NCBI RefSeq assembly: GCF_030816235.1
Contig: NZ_JAUSXT010000001.1
Coordinates: forward strand, 2,542,001-2,606,000
Origin: Microbacterium sp. W4I4
Lineage (GTDB): Bacteria > Actinomycetota > Actinomycetes > Actinomycetales > Microbacteriaceae
Direction of reading: 5' to 3'
Length of the DNA stretch: 64,000 nt
Shown here: positions 7,895-16,859 of the stretch, in pieces
How positions within the stretch are numbered: the stretch's first letter is position 1
Layout: each line of letters starts with the position of its first letter
Notes under the pieces: generated by a model
Databases searched by the model: none
What the model was told of the DNA's origin: nothing
What the model saw: only the letters and a program-made list of their open reading frames with translations
Program-made: the position numbers and the translations under genes

Positions 7895-7900
7895 TAGACT
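7895..7900 (+). promoter_or_regulatory. Leaderless -10 box for the aminotransferase gene
   Basis: TAGACT is followed by six bases and then the GTG start at 7907. This spacing puts the transcription start at the first base of the start codon. No Shine-Dalgarno sequence is present, which agrees with leaderless translation. Confidence 0.65.
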
Positions 7901-7906
7901 GAATCC

Positions 7907-8977
7907 GTGACCGAGCCAACGCTGCCCCGCATCCGCCCCGAGATCGCTGCTCTGCCGCCGTACCGGCAGGGAAAGCAGGCCGGTGCGGACGCCTTCAAGC
8001 TCTCCAGCAACGAGAACCCCTTCGAGCCGCTTCCCTCGGTACTCGAGGCGCTGACGCACACGGCTCCGATCAACCGCTATCCGGATGCCACGGCCGGCGC
8101 GCTGCGCGCCCGCCTGGGCGAGCGCTACGACGTCGACGCGGATGCCGTGCACGTCGCCTCCGGCAGCGTCTCGATCCTGCACCAGCTGGTGCTCGGCACC
8201 TCGACCGTGGGCGATGAGGTCATCTACGCCTGGCGTTCGTTCGAGGCGTACCCCAGCCTCCCGCTGGTCGCCGGCGCCACCGGCATCCAGGTGCCCCTCG
8301 CGCCCGGCGCGCGGCACGACCTCGACGCGATGGCGGATGCCGTCACCGACCGCACCCGCGTGATCATCGTCTGCACGCCCAACAACCCGACCGGCCCGAT
8401 CGTCACGAGCGCCGAGTTCGCGGCCTTCGTCGCCCGCGTGCCGCAGGACGTGCTGATCATCCTCGACGAGGCGTACGCCGAGTTCGTCACCGCGCCGGAC
8501 GCCGTCGACGGACTGTCGGAGCGCATCTTCGAGCAGCATCCGAACGTGGTCGTGCTGCGCACCTTCTCCAAGGCCTACGGCCTCGCCGGACTCCGCGTCG
8601 GCTACGCGATCGGGCACCCGAGTGTGCTCGACGCCGCCCGCACCACCGGCATCCCGCTGTCGGTCACCAGCGCCGCGGAGCGCGCCGCGATCGCGAGCCT
8701 GGATGCCGAGGACGAACTGCTCGCCCGCGTCGCCGTCATCGTCGAGCGCCGCACGAGCCTGGTCGAGGGACTGCGCGCACAGGGCTGGGACGTGCCCGAC
8801 GCGCAGGCCAACTTCATCTGGCTGCCCACCGGTGAGCGCACGGATGCCGCAGCAGCGGCCTTCGTGTCCGCCGACCTGATCGTACGACCGTTCTCCGGCG
8901 ACGGCATCCGCATCTCCGTGGGTGAAGAGGAATCGATCGACCGGGTCCTCGCCGTCGCGAAGGAGATCGGCGCATGA
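7907..8977 (+). CDS. Histidinol-phosphate / aromatic aminotransferase (HisC/Pat type)
   Basis: A 356-residue class I/II PLP aminotransferase. Seen: N-terminal KLSSNENPFEPLP, NRYPD, ASGSVSILHQL, TPNNPTGP, DEAYAEF, and the PLP lysine in TFSKAYGLAGLRVGYAIG, with C-terminal Arg in DGIRISVG. HisC makes histidinol phosphate from imidazole-acetol phosphate; close actinobacterial paralogues (Pat) transaminate aromatic amino acids. No other his genes are nearby, so the paralogue role is at least as likely. The GTG start is set by the leaderless promoter. It overlaps the next gene by ATGA. Confidence 0.85.
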   Translation: MTEPTLPRIRPEIAALPPYRQGKQAGADAFKLSSNENPFEPLPSVLEALTHTAPINRYPDATAGALRARLGERYDVDADAVHVASGSVSILHQLVLGTSTVGDEVIYAWRSFEAYPSLPLVAGATGIQVPLAPGARHDLDAMADAVTDRTRVIIVCTPNNPTGPIVTSAEFAAFVARVPQDVLIILDEAYAEFVTAPDAVDGLSERIFEQHPNVVVLRTFSKAYGLAGLRVGYAIGHPSVLDAARTTGIPLSVTSAAERAAIASLDAEDELLARVAVIVERRTSLVEGLRAQGWDVPDAQANFIWLPTGERTDAAAAAFVSADLIVRPFSGDGIRISVGEEESIDRVLAVAKEIGA

Positions 8978-10155
8978 CCGCGTACGACTTCGAGACCACC
9001 GTCGACCGCACCGGCACGGGCGCGGCCAAGTGGGAGCACATGCGCACCGCGAACCCCGAGGTGCCGGCCGGCATCTCGCCGTTCTCGGTAGCCGACCTCG
9101 ACCTCAAGCTCGCCCCCGAGATCATCGACGGCCTGCACGAGCACCTGCAGGACGCGGTGCTCGGCTACACCATGGCCACGGATGACTACTGGGATGCCGT
9201 GACCGGATGGTTCCAGACCAGACACGGCTGGACCGTCGACCGCGAGCACATCCTGCTGGCACCCGGCGTGGTGCCGGCGTTCAACACCGCCGTCCGTGCC
9301 GTCACCGCACCCGGCGACGGTGTGATCGTGCAGACGCCGGCGTACTACCCGTTCTTCGGGGCCATCGAGGGCAACGACCGGGTGGTCGTGCGCAACCCGC
9401 TCGTCCTGCGCGACGGACGCTGGCTGATAGACCTCGACGACCTCGCCGAGAAGGCCGCCGACCCGCGCACCACCGCGCTGCTGTTCTGCAGCCCCCACAA
9501 CCCCACCGGCCGGGTCTGGGACCGCGACGAGCTCGAGGCGATCTGGCGCATCGCGCGCGACAACGACCTCACGGTGATCAGCGACGAGATCCACTTCGAT
9601 CTGCTGATGCCCGGCATCCAGCACACCGTGTTCTCGACCCTGAACGAGGACGCCGCCGCACGCACCATCGTCTGCACCGCGCCCAGCAAGACGTTCAACC
9701 TCGCCGGCATGGCGACGAGCAACATCGTCATCAGCGACGAGGGTCTGCGCGAGAAGTACGCGGCGGAGCAGGCCCGCACCGGCTTCTTCACGCTGAACGC
9801 GCTGGGCTTCCAGGCCTGCCGCCTGGCGTACACGAAGGCCGGCGGCTGGCTCGACGGGCTCATCGACCTGGTGCACGGCAACCACGAACTGGTGCGCTCG
9901 TTTCTCGCCGAGCGGATGCCGGAGGTCGTCGTCCACGACCTGGAGGGCACCTACCTGCAGTGGATGGACTTCCGCGCGCTGGGCCTGTCGCACGAGGAAC
10001 TGGAGCGCCTGCATCAGCAGGAAGCCCTGGTGTTCTTCGACGAGGGCGCCATGTTCGGGCCCGAGGGCGAGGGCTTCGAGCGGATGAACCTCGCAGCCCC
10101 GCGCCGTGCCGTTGAAGACGCCCTGGAGCGCCTCGCGCAGGCCCACGGCCGCTGA
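8974..10155 (+). CDS. PatB/MalY-type cystathionine beta-lyase-like enzyme
   Basis: A 393-residue PLP enzyme of the MalY/PatB C-S lyase group, which cleaves cystathionine or cysteine conjugates to a thiol, pyruvate and ammonia. Seen: FSVADLDLKLAPEI (MADMDF-like), LGYTMATDDYWDAV, APGVVPAFNTAV, CSPHNPTGRVW, SDEIHFDLL and the PLP lysine in APSKTFNLAGM. Length is normal. Its coupling with the preceding aminotransferase suggests joint amino-acid metabolism. The exact substrate cannot be read from sequence. Confidence 0.87.
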   Translation: MTAYDFETTVDRTGTGAAKWEHMRTANPEVPAGISPFSVADLDLKLAPEIIDGLHEHLQDAVLGYTMATDDYWDAVTGWFQTRHGWTVDREHILLAPGVVPAFNTAVRAVTAPGDGVIVQTPAYYPFFGAIEGNDRVVVRNPLVLRDGRWLIDLDDLAEKAADPRTTALLFCSPHNPTGRVWDRDELEAIWRIARDNDLTVISDEIHFDLLMPGIQHTVFSTLNEDAAARTIVCTAPSKTFNLAGMATSNIVISDEGLREKYAAEQARTGFFTLNALGFQACRLAYTKAGGWLDGLIDLVHGNHELVRSFLAERMPEVVVHDLEGTYLQWMDFRALGLSHEELERLHQQEALVFFDEGAMFGPEGEGFERMNLAAPRRAVEDALERLAQAHGR

Positions 10156-10231
10156 GCCCAGCCCGGAAGTCCGCATTCCGAGCAGGTACTAGGGCCCCCG
10201 AACTATGCGTGACGTGGCATGCGGGCGTGGG

Positions 10232-10237
10232 TAGCGT
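10232..10237 (+). promoter_or_regulatory. Leaderless -10 box for the E1 alpha operon
   Basis: TAGCGT sits six bases before the GTG start at 10244. The operon E1 alpha-E1 beta-E2 would start here. No Shine-Dalgarno sequence precedes the GTG. Confidence 0.62.
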
Positions 10238-10243
10238 GGAGCC

Positions 10244-11371
10244 GTGACTTCGACCGAGACACCCCTCGTCCGCATCCTGGAAGCAGATGGATCATTTGCT
10301 CCCTCGGCGGCAGCCGAGCAGTATCTGCCCCTGATCGACGCGCTCGCAGACAGCGAGCTGGAGGAGTTCCACCGCGACATGGTGGTCATCCGCGCGATCG
10401 ACACGCAGGCCACCAACCTGCAGCGCCAGGGCCAACTGGCGCTGTGGCCGCCGAGCCGCGGCCAGGAGGCCGCGCAGGTCGGCTCGGCCCGCGCCGCCCG
10501 CACCCAGGACACGCTGTTCCCCTCCTACCGCGAGCACGCTGTCACCCGCATCCGCGGCGTCGACCCGCTCGACATCATCAAGGTCATGCGCGGCACCTCG
10601 CACGGCGGCTGGGACCCCACCGACCCGAAGAACGGCAACACCCGCATCTACACGCTGGTGCTGGCCTCGCAGACCCTGCACGCCGCCGGATACGCCATGG
10701 GACTCGCCTTCGACGGCAGGACCGGCTCGGGTGACGTCGACCGCGACGAGGCCGTGGTCGTCTACTACGGCGACGGCGCCTCCAGTCAGGGCGACGTGCA
10801 CGAGGCGATGGTCTTCGCCGCCAGCTACAACGCCCCCGTCGTCTTCTTCCTGCAGAACAACCACTGGGCCATCTCGGTGCCGGTTGCGACCCAGTCGAAG
10901 GTGCCGCTGGTCGGCCGCGGCGCCGGCTACGGCATCCCGAGCGTCCGCGTCGACGGCAACGACGTGCTCGCCAGCTACGCCGTCTCGCGCACCCTGCTCG
11001 ACGAGGCGCGCGGCGGTGCCGGACCCCGCGCGATCGAGGCGGTCACGTACCGGATGGGTGCGCACACCACGAGCGACGACCCGACCAAGTACCGCGGCTC
11101 CGACGAGGAGCAGTCCTGGGCGCTGCGCGACCCGATCGCGCGCATGGAGGCGTACCTGCGCGGCAGGGGAGCATCCGACGCCCTCTTCGCCGACATCCAG
11201 GCCGAGGCGGTGGATGCTGCCGAAGACTTGCGCGCGCGCACCGTGGAGCTCACCGCCCCGCCCCGGAACCTGATGTTCGACCACGTGTACAGCGAGCAGC
11301 ATCCGCTCGTCGACGAACAGCGAGCCTGGCTCGACGACTACGAGGCCTCGTTCGAAGGAGACCGCGCATGA
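10244..11371 (+). CDS. 2-oxo-acid dehydrogenase E1 component, alpha subunit
   Basis: A 375-residue thiamine-diphosphate subunit of a branched-chain 2-oxo-acid or pyruvate dehydrogenase complex. Seen: EFHRDMVVIRAID, LWPPSRGQEAAQVGSA, FPSYREHAVTR, and the ThDP/Mg motif GDGASSQGDVHEAM followed by FFLQNNHWAISVP. It overlaps the beta subunit gene by ATGA. No E3 gene is in the operon, so E3 must be encoded elsewhere. The PSRGQEA variant with heterodimeric E1 leans towards the branched-chain type, but substrate is not settled. Confidence 0.88.
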   Translation: MTSTETPLVRILEADGSFAPSAAAEQYLPLIDALADSELEEFHRDMVVIRAIDTQATNLQRQGQLALWPPSRGQEAAQVGSARAARTQDTLFPSYREHAVTRIRGVDPLDIIKVMRGTSHGGWDPTDPKNGNTRIYTLVLASQTLHAAGYAMGLAFDGRTGSGDVDRDEAVVVYYGDGASSQGDVHEAMVFAASYNAPVVFFLQNNHWAISVPVATQSKVPLVGRGAGYGIPSVRVDGNDVLASYAVSRTLLDEARGGAGPRAIEAVTYRMGAHTTSDDPTKYRGSDEEQSWALRDPIARMEAYLRGRGASDALFADIQAEAVDAAEDLRARTVELTAPPRNLMFDHVYSEQHPLVDEQRAWLDDYEASFEGDRA

Positions 11372-12348
11372 CTCTCGAGACGATGCCGCTGTCGAAGGCG
11401 CTCAACGCAGGGCTCCGCAAGGCCATGCAGGATGACCCCCGCGTGCTGATGATGGGCGAGGACATCGGACAGCTCGGCGGTGTGTTCCGCGTCACCGAGG
11501 GCCTGCAGGCCGAGTTCGGAGACAAGCGCGTGCTGGACACCCCGCTCGCCGAGTCAGGCATCGTCGGCACCGCGATCGGCCTGGCCATGGCGGGTTTCCG
11601 GCCGGTGTGCGAGATCCAGTTCGACGGGTTCGTCTTCCCGGCCTTCGACCAGATCACCTCGCAGCTTGCGAAGATGACGAACCGCCACGAGGGTGCGCTG
11701 TCGATGCCGATCGTCATCCGCATCCCCTACGGCGGCCACATCGGCGCCGTCGAGCACCACCAGGAGAGCCCCGAGGCGTACTTCGCGCACACCCCGGGCC
11801 TGCGGGTGGTGTCGCCATCGACGCCGAACGACGCCTACTGGATGATCCAGGAGGCCATCGCGTCGAACGATCCCGTGATCTTCCTCGAGCCCAAGAGCCG
11901 GTACTGGCCCAAGGGCGAGGTCGAGCTCGAGGCATCCGCCGCCCCGCTGCACGCCTCGCGCGTCGTCCGCCGCGGCACCGACGTGACCCTCGTCGGCCAC
12001 GGCGCCATGGTCACGACCCTGCTGCAGGCCGCCGCGCTCGCCGAGGCCGAGGGCACCAGCTGCGAGGTCGTCGACGTGCGCTCGCTGTCGCCGGTGGACT
12101 ACGGACCCATCCTCGACTCGGTGCGCTCCACCGGGCGGATGGTCTACGCGCAGGAGGCCCCCGGCAACACCAGCGTGGGCGGCGAGATCGCCGCCACCGT
12201 CATGGAGCGCGCCTTCTACGCGCTCGAGGCCCCCGTGCTGCGCGTCTCGGGCTTCGACGTGCCCTTCCCTCCCGCCAAGCTCGAAGGCGCCTACCTTCCG
12301 GATGCGGACCGCATCCTGGAAGCCGTCGACCGCTCGCTCGCATACTGA
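11368..12348 (+). CDS. 2-oxo-acid dehydrogenase E1 component, beta subunit
   Basis: A 326-residue transketolase-fold partner of the alpha subunit. Seen: [73 protein letters not shown], and the C-terminal [12 protein letters not shown] and [12 protein letters not shown] blocks. Length is typical. Together with the alpha subunit it decarboxylates a 2-oxo acid and acylates the lipoyl group of E2 encoded just downstream. Confidence 0.9.
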   Translation: MTLETMPLSKALNAGLRKAMQDDPRVLMMGEDIGQLGGVFRVTEGLQAEFGDKRVLDTPLAESGIVGTAIGLAMAGFRPVCEIQFDGFVFPAFDQITSQLAKMTNRHEGALSMPIVIRIPYGGHIGAVEHHQESPEAYFAHTPGLRVVSPSTPNDAYWMIQEAIASNDPVIFLEPKSRYWPKGEVELEASAAPLHASRVVRRGTDVTLVGHGAMVTTLLQAAALAEAEGTSCEVVDVRSLSPVDYGPILDSVRSTGRMVYAQEAPGNTSVGGEIAATVMERAFYALEAPVLRVSGFDVPFPPAKLEGAYLPDADRILEAVDRSLAY

Positions 12349-12361
12349 ATCGGACATCGCC

Positions 12362-13717
12362 ATGACCACTCAGACCTTCACCCTTCCCGACGTCGGCGAG
12401 GGCCTCACCGAGGCCGAGATCGTCACCTGGAAGGTCGCGCCGGGCGACACCGTCGCGATCAACGACGTCATCTGCGAGATCGAGACGGCCAAGTCGCTCG
12501 TCGAGCTGCCCTCGCCGCACGCCGGCATCGTCGGCGAGATCCTCGTCGCCGAGGGCGTCACGGTCGAGGTCGGGGCACCGATCATCACGATTCTGAGTGC
12601 GGATGCTGCGCCTGCGGCCTCCGCCCCGGCGGCACCCGCCGCGGAAGAGGGCGGCGGCTCGGTGCTGGTCGGCTACGGAACAGGCGGTGGCGCCACTTCG
12701 CGCCGCAAGCGTCCGGCCGAGCGTCAGGTGCGCTCCTCGGTGGGCGTGATCGCCAAGCCGCCGATCCGCAAGCTGGCCCGCGACCTGGGCGTGGAGTTGA
12801 CCGAGGTCACGGCGACCGGCGCCGACGGCGAGGTCACCCGCGATGACGTGGTCGCGCACGCCGAGCAGGCCAGCGTATTCCGCAACATCGAGACGCCGGA
12901 GTGGGGCGCCGTGCGCGACGAGACTCTCCCGGTTCCTGAGCGAGCGCAGCGAGACGAAGGGCCGGCATCCGCTCCGAGCGGCCTGTCCCGCGGCAGCCAG
13001 CCGGTCTCAAACCCTGAGCGCACGGAGTCCATCCCGGTCAAGGGCGTCCGCAAGGCGACCAGTTCGGCGATGGTGCGCAGCGCCTACTCCGCCCCGCACG
13101 TGACCGTGTGGAAGGAGATCGACGCCACCCGCACGATGGAACTCGTCAAGCGACTCAAGGCCTCGCCCGACTTCGCCGACATCCGCGTCTCACCGCTGCT
13201 GATCATGGCGCGCGCCGTGATCTGGGCGGCCCGACGCACGCCGATGGTGAACGCCGCCTGGGTCGACACCGAGAACGGCGCCGAGATCGCCGTGCGCCAC
13301 TATGTGAACCTCGGGATCGCCGCGGCGACGCCGCGCGGCCTGCTGGTGCCGAACATCAAGGACGCGCAGGACCTCGGGATGAAGGACCTGGCCCGCGCGC
13401 TGAACCGCCTGACCGTCACTGCCCGCGAGGGGAAGACCAGCCCCGCCGACCAGCAGGGCGGCACGATCACGATCACCAACATCGGCGTGTTCGGGATGGA
13501 CGCCGGCACCCCGATCATCAACCCCGGCGAGGCCGGGATCATCGCCATGGGCACGATCGCGCAGAAGCCCTGGGTCGTCGACGGCGAGGTGCGCCCGCGC
13601 TGGGTGACCACGGTCGCCGGCTCGTTCGACCACCGCGTCGTGGACGGCGACGGCATGAGCCGCTTCGTCGCGGATGTCGCGTCGATCCTGGAGGAGCCCG
13701 CGCTGCTGGTCGATTGA
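12362..13717 (+). CDS. Dihydrolipoamide acyltransferase (E2)
   Basis: A 451-residue E2 core enzyme. In order: one lipoyl domain with the modified lysine K44 in [11 protein letters not shown], an Ala/Pro linker, a peripheral-subunit-binding domain ([18 protein letters not shown]...GEVTRDDV), a second linker, and the catalytic acyltransferase domain ending in [13 protein letters not shown] with the active His and Asp. The gap from the E1 beta stop is 13 bases. The second linker contains a short dispersed repeat (12931-12963) translated as part of the protein. The acyl group is not determined by sequence. Confidence 0.9.
   Translation: MTTQTFTLPDVGEGLTEAEIVTWKVAPGDTVAINDVICEIETAKSLVELPSPHAGIVGEILVAEGVTVEVGAPIITILSADAAPAASAPAAPAAEEGGGSVLVGYGTGGGATSRRKRPAERQVRSSVGVIAKPPIRKLARDLGVELTEVTATGADGEVTRDDVVAHAEQASVFRNIETPEWGAVRDETLPVPERAQRDEGPASAPSGLSRGSQPVSNPERTESIPVKGVRKATSSAMVRSAYSAPHVTVWKEIDATRTMELVKRLKASPDFADIRVSPLLIMARAVIWAARRTPMVNAAWVDTENGAEIAVRHYVNLGIAAATPRGLLVPNIKDAQDLGMKDLARALNRLTVTAREGKTSPADQQGGTITITNIGVFGMDAGTPIINPGEAGIIAMGTIAQKPWVVDGEVRPRWVTTVAGSFDHRVVDGDGMSRFVADVASILEEPALLVD
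12931..12963. repeat. Dispersed short repeat inside the E2 coding sequence
   Basis: The stretch contains CCTGAGCGAGCGCAGCGAG then ACGAAGGG, a sequence I recall as a dispersed intergenic repeat in Microbacterium-type genomes. Here it is in frame within the E2 interdomain linker and encodes [12 protein letters not shown] fragment (CCCTGAGCG) recurs near 13011. Confidence 0.55.
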
Positions 13718-13747
13718 CCGTCGACGTCACCCCCGCCGATACGTTCT

Positions 13748-13814
13748 GGGGGCCGACACGCCAGATGTCGGACCGATTCGCGGAGAACGGCCCGCATCTG
13801 GCGTGTCGGCCCCC
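13748..13814. repeat. Perfect 20-bp inverted repeat between convergent genes
   Basis: GGGGGCCGACACGCCAGATG (13748-13767) is matched exactly by its inverse at 13795-13814 with a 27-base loop. It lies just after the E2 stop and before the convergent deacetylase gene. It could terminate transcription, but the absence of a T run and the exact long arms also resemble the other palindromic elements in this window. Confidence 0.75.
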
Positions 13815-13843
13815 GAAGTGGAAGACCCCGCCCCGCGACACAA

Positions 13844-13873
13844 GACGCCGCCTCCCGCAGGGGAGACGGCGCC
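13844..13873 (-). terminator. Hairpin terminator for the Tat deacetylase gene
   Basis: GACGCCGCCTCCC pairs with GGGAGACGGCGCC around a 4-base loop (two mismatches). On the minus strand it follows the gene end at 13891 by about 18 bases and is followed by TTGTGT. Confidence 0.6.
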
Positions 13874-13890
13874 TTCTGTCACGGAGAGGG

Positions 13891-16683
13891 TCAGACCGAA
13901 CGACCACCCAGCGGAGCCTTCGCCGCGTACACACCGCCATCCGACTCGAAGGACACCGCGATCACGGGCGATGCCTTCGTGCCGGTGAGACTGGTGCCGC
14001 CTCCGGTCGCGGCCGTCCGTGCCGAGAACCGCACGTCGGATGCTCCGGCCGGCAGGGTGACCTCGGCGCTGCCGACGGCCTGTGCGCCGTCCCACAGGTA
14101 GACCCGTGCGACTCCGGCCTGCGGCGTCTGCAGCTTCAGGGTGACGAAGCCCGCCGAGATCGACGACTTCAGCACCTTCAGCGGGTGGCTGGTCGGGGAG
14201 AACCCGCCCAGCGGCACCTGGTCACCGGCCGACTGCAGGATCGACTGCGGCGAGGTCACGGATCGTGCCGCGGTGTCGGGCAGGGTCGGCTTCTTCGGGC
14301 TGGAACCGGCATCCTGGATGCCGTCCAGCGTGATGATGCCCCAGCGCCAGGGATCGGCCCGCATGCCCGGGAACGTCGACCAGCCCACTCGCTGCTGCGC
14401 GGCCTTGTTCTGCGTGTCGGAGTCGTTGACCACCACGTTGAAGCCGACGTGCTGGGGGTCGAGGTTGTCCGGCAGCACCGCGAACGGGATCTTCACCTCC
14501 ATGTCGTAACCGGCGTACTCGGCCGCAGTCGAGGCCATCTTCACCTTCACCTGCATGCCGGGGGCCGTCACCGCCGCTTCGCCCTGCCAGTTGTCGCGGT
14601 CGCGGCCCACGCCGGGATCGCCCGTCATGGAGTCCATCGACGGCATGATGCCGGCGATGAACGTCTGCGCCGTGTTCCCGGCCGTTCCACGCGGGTCGAT
14701 GTAGATCTCCACCGCGTCGGTGCGCCGCTGACGCTTGTTATCGGATGCCGGCAGGATCGTGCCCCGGATGTCGTCGACGACCGACAGGAACAGGTAGAAG
14801 TTCGCGTCGTCGTGCGTGATCCACGTCTTCGCGCTGATCGACGGGTTCGTGCCGCCCATCGGGCTGCCGTCCCAGATCGTGTCGACCGGGATCGGGTCGC
14901 CGGGGTACTCGTCATCACGTCGGATGCCGTCGATGGTCGGCGCTGATGCGGTCCGCTGCACGGCGAAGGTCGGCAGGAGGTTCATCGTCACGGCGCGCTC
15001 AGCGCTGCCCGCCTCGCTCGTCGCGATGACCGTGACGGGCCAGCTGCCCTTGTTCGGTGCGCGGTTGGCGGTGGGGATCGAGGTGTCGACGTTCGTCACC
15101 TCGAAGCTGACGGTCGTGGTCTCACCCGCGGCGAGGCCGGAGTAGGACTTCTGCGCCGGGGTGGCGGTGAAGCCCGCGGGAAGCGTCAGCGACACCGAGC
15201 CGGAGCGGCTCTGCGCCGAGAAGTTCTCGACCACGATCTCGAGCGTGCGGGTGCGTCCCTGCCCGATGGCGAAGAGCTCCGGAACCAGCACGTCGAGGTG
15301 CTTGACGTCGAGCTTCGCCGTCCACGCGCGGAACGCCTGGATCTCCTCGAGCGGACGGATGGTGGCCTCGACCGCTCCTGCCACGCGCAGTTGCGCGAAT
15401 GTGGTGCCGGTGGCGGAGCCTGCTGCGAGAGTGGCCTCCACGCGCACCTGGGATCCTGTTGCGGCATCCGCGGCTGCAGTGACCTGGAAGGTCTCGGTGC
15501 GCGAACGGCCCGCGTTCAGAGCGGGGATCGACACCGCACCACCCGACGACCAACCGGAGGGGACCGAGAGGGTCAGGTTTCCGGCGGGAAGCTTCGCCCC
15601 CGAGGGTGCCGTCACGGTCACCTCGACGGCGACGCTCTCGCCCGCGACGACCTCGAAACGGCCGGGCCGCACGTCGATGAGCGTGCCGAAGGGGAGGCCG
15701 CCTTCGATCGGCAGTGCAGCGCCGCGCAGGGCGGCGTCGCCGCCGGAGCGGGGGTCGACGATCGGCGTGCGCGAGTGGATGACCGTGAACCAGGAGTTGG
15801 AGATCCGCGCGGGGTCCTTGGTTCCCGGGGCGAACTCCGCCCATCCCTGGGTGACGTACGCCCAGCGGGCGCGGTCGAGCATCTCCGACCAGCGCACGCC
15901 GTGACGGCCGCTCACGGTGCCGTTCCAGCATCCGAACACCACATCGGATGCCACAGTCGGGGTGTAACCGGCGGCAACGCCCTGCTCGCCCGCGGCGCCC
16001 GTGCCGTTGCCGCCCGATCGGAGGATCCGGCGCGGCTGCCAGGTCTGGAAACCCTCCGCGAAGTGCTCCGGGTAGCGCTGCGGGTCGCCGGCGGCGAGGT
16101 ATGCCTCGACCGCGAACATCGCCGCCTGCTGGTGGTTGCCGTGATTGCCCTCGACGGCGGACGGGTTCATCGTGACGATGACATCCGGCCGGGTGGCGCG
16201 AACGACTCGGACGATCCGGCCGAGCACGGCGTCGCCGTCCCACACCTGGTGCGACAGCGGAGCGCTCGCCGTGTAGTAGAAGTCCAGTCCGTCGAGGTTG
16301 AAGACGTTCTCGATGCCGGCGTATCCGACCGCGGTGCGCTCCTCGGCCTCGCGCATCATGCCCAGCGGCGGGCCCTCCTCGAGACCGACCGCGTTGCCGC
16401 CGCCCTCCCCGCGGGTGACGGTGATGACGCCGGCCTTCATGCCGAGGAACTCGTTCCACTGGCCGAAGACGCCGAGGTTCCCGGCCTCGTCATCCGGGTG
16501 CGCGCCGATGAAGAGCACGTTGAGCTTCACGGCACCGCCGGGTGCCGCGAGTGCCTGTTCGGCTGCCGTCAGTCCCATCGCCGGTGCACCCACCACGGCG
16601 GCCGCGACGCCGAAGGCGCCACCCGCCTTGAACAGGTTCCGTCGGGTCAGGGAGAGTTCGGAGAGGGTTCGTCGATCGTCCAT
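13891..16683 (-). CDS. Tat-exported PIG-L (LmbE) deacetylase with NEW3 and CBM9-like domains
   Basis: A 930-residue secreted protein. Residues 1-45 are a twin-arginine signal (LTRRNLFKAGGAFG). Residues about 50-330 form a PIG-L N-acetyl-sugar deacetylase domain with the zinc motif HPDDE at 62-66 and a second His block in VEGNHGNHQQAAMFA. Beta-sandwich repeats follow; one resembles NEW3 domains (VSLTLPAGFTATP). A CBM9-like sugar-binding module begins near PTIDGIRRDDEYPGDPI. The protein likely removes acetyl groups from an extracellular amino sugar or glycan. The start has AAAGG upstream and yields the Tat motif. Two copies of a shared motif lie upstream (see 16756-16834). Confidence 0.85.
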   Translation of the reverse strand: MDDRRTLSELSLTRRNLFKAGGAFGVAAAVVGAPAMGLTAAEQALAAPGGAVKLNVLFIGAHPDDEAGNLGVFGQWNEFLGMKAGVITVTRGEGGGNAVGLEEGPPLGMMREAEERTAVGYAGIENVFNLDGLDFYYTASAPLSHQVWDGDAVLGRIVRVVRATRPDVIVTMNPSAVEGNHGNHQQAAMFAVEAYLAAGDPQRYPEHFAEGFQTWQPRRILRSGGNGTGAAGEQGVAAGYTPTVASDVVFGCWNGTVSGRHGVRWSEMLDRARWAYVTQGWAEFAPGTKDPARISNSWFTVIHSRTPIVDPRSGGDAALRGAALPIEGGLPFGTLIDVRPGRFEVVAGESVAVEVTVTAPSGAKLPAGNLTLSVPSGWSSGGAVSIPALNAGRSRTETFQVTAAADAATGSQVRVEATLAAGSATGTTFAQLRVAGAVEATIRPLEEIQAFRAWTAKLDVKHLDVLVPELFAIGQGRTRTLEIVVENFSAQSRSGSVSLTLPAGFTATPAQKSYSGLAAGETTTVSFEVTNVDTSIPTANRAPNKGSWPVTVIATSEAGSAERAVTMNLLPTFAVQRTASAPTIDGIRRDDEYPGDPIPVDTIWDGSPMGGTNPSISAKTWITHDDANFYLFLSVVDDIRGTILPASDNKRQRRTDAVEIYIDPRGTAGNTAQTFIAGIMPSMDSMTGDPGVGRDRDNWQGEAAVTAPGMQVKVKMASTAAEYAGYDMEVKIPFAVLPDNLDPQHVGFNVVVNDSDTQNKAAQQRVGWSTFPGMRADPWRWGIITLDGIQDAGSSPKKPTLPDTAARSVTSPQSILQSAGDQVPLGGFSPTSHPLKVLKSSISAGFVTLKLQTPQAGVARVYLWDGAQAVGSAEVTLPAGASDVRFSARTAATGGGTSLTGTKASPVIAVSFESDGGVYAAKAPLGGRSV

Positions 16684-16755
16684 CGTGGACCAGCCTTTCG
16701 CGCGGAGAGCACAGCGGTGTCGCCCTCCGTGCCGTCGATGAGAGGGGAGGAGAAG

Positions 16756-16782
16756 CACTTAGTTTCCGGTCAGAATTAAGTG
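16756..16782. promoter_or_regulatory. Inverted-repeat operator upstream of the Tat deacetylase
   Basis: CACTTAGTT (16756-16764) and AATTAAGTG (16774-16782) form an inverted repeat. The left part extends to ACTTAGTTTCCG (16757-16768), which matches motifs at 16823-16834 and 25461-25472. It is about 74 bases upstream of the start codon. ROK regulators bind AT-rich repeats of this kind, and a ROK regulator gene lies in the same locus. Confidence 0.62.
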
Positions 16783-16822
16783 GTGTCCCCATTCCATCGG
16801 CCGAGGCGCCGGCCGTCAACGA

Positions 16823-16834
16823 CGGAAATTAAGT
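16823..16834 (-). promoter_or_regulatory. Second copy of the ACTTANTTTCCG motif
   Basis: The minus strand reads ACTTAATTTCCG. It is an AT-rich island in an otherwise GC-rich gap and matches the element at 25461-25472 upstream of the cytosolic deacetylase gene. Confidence 0.6.
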
Positions 16835-16859
16835 CCCGATCGGCCGGCTGCCACGCCGC

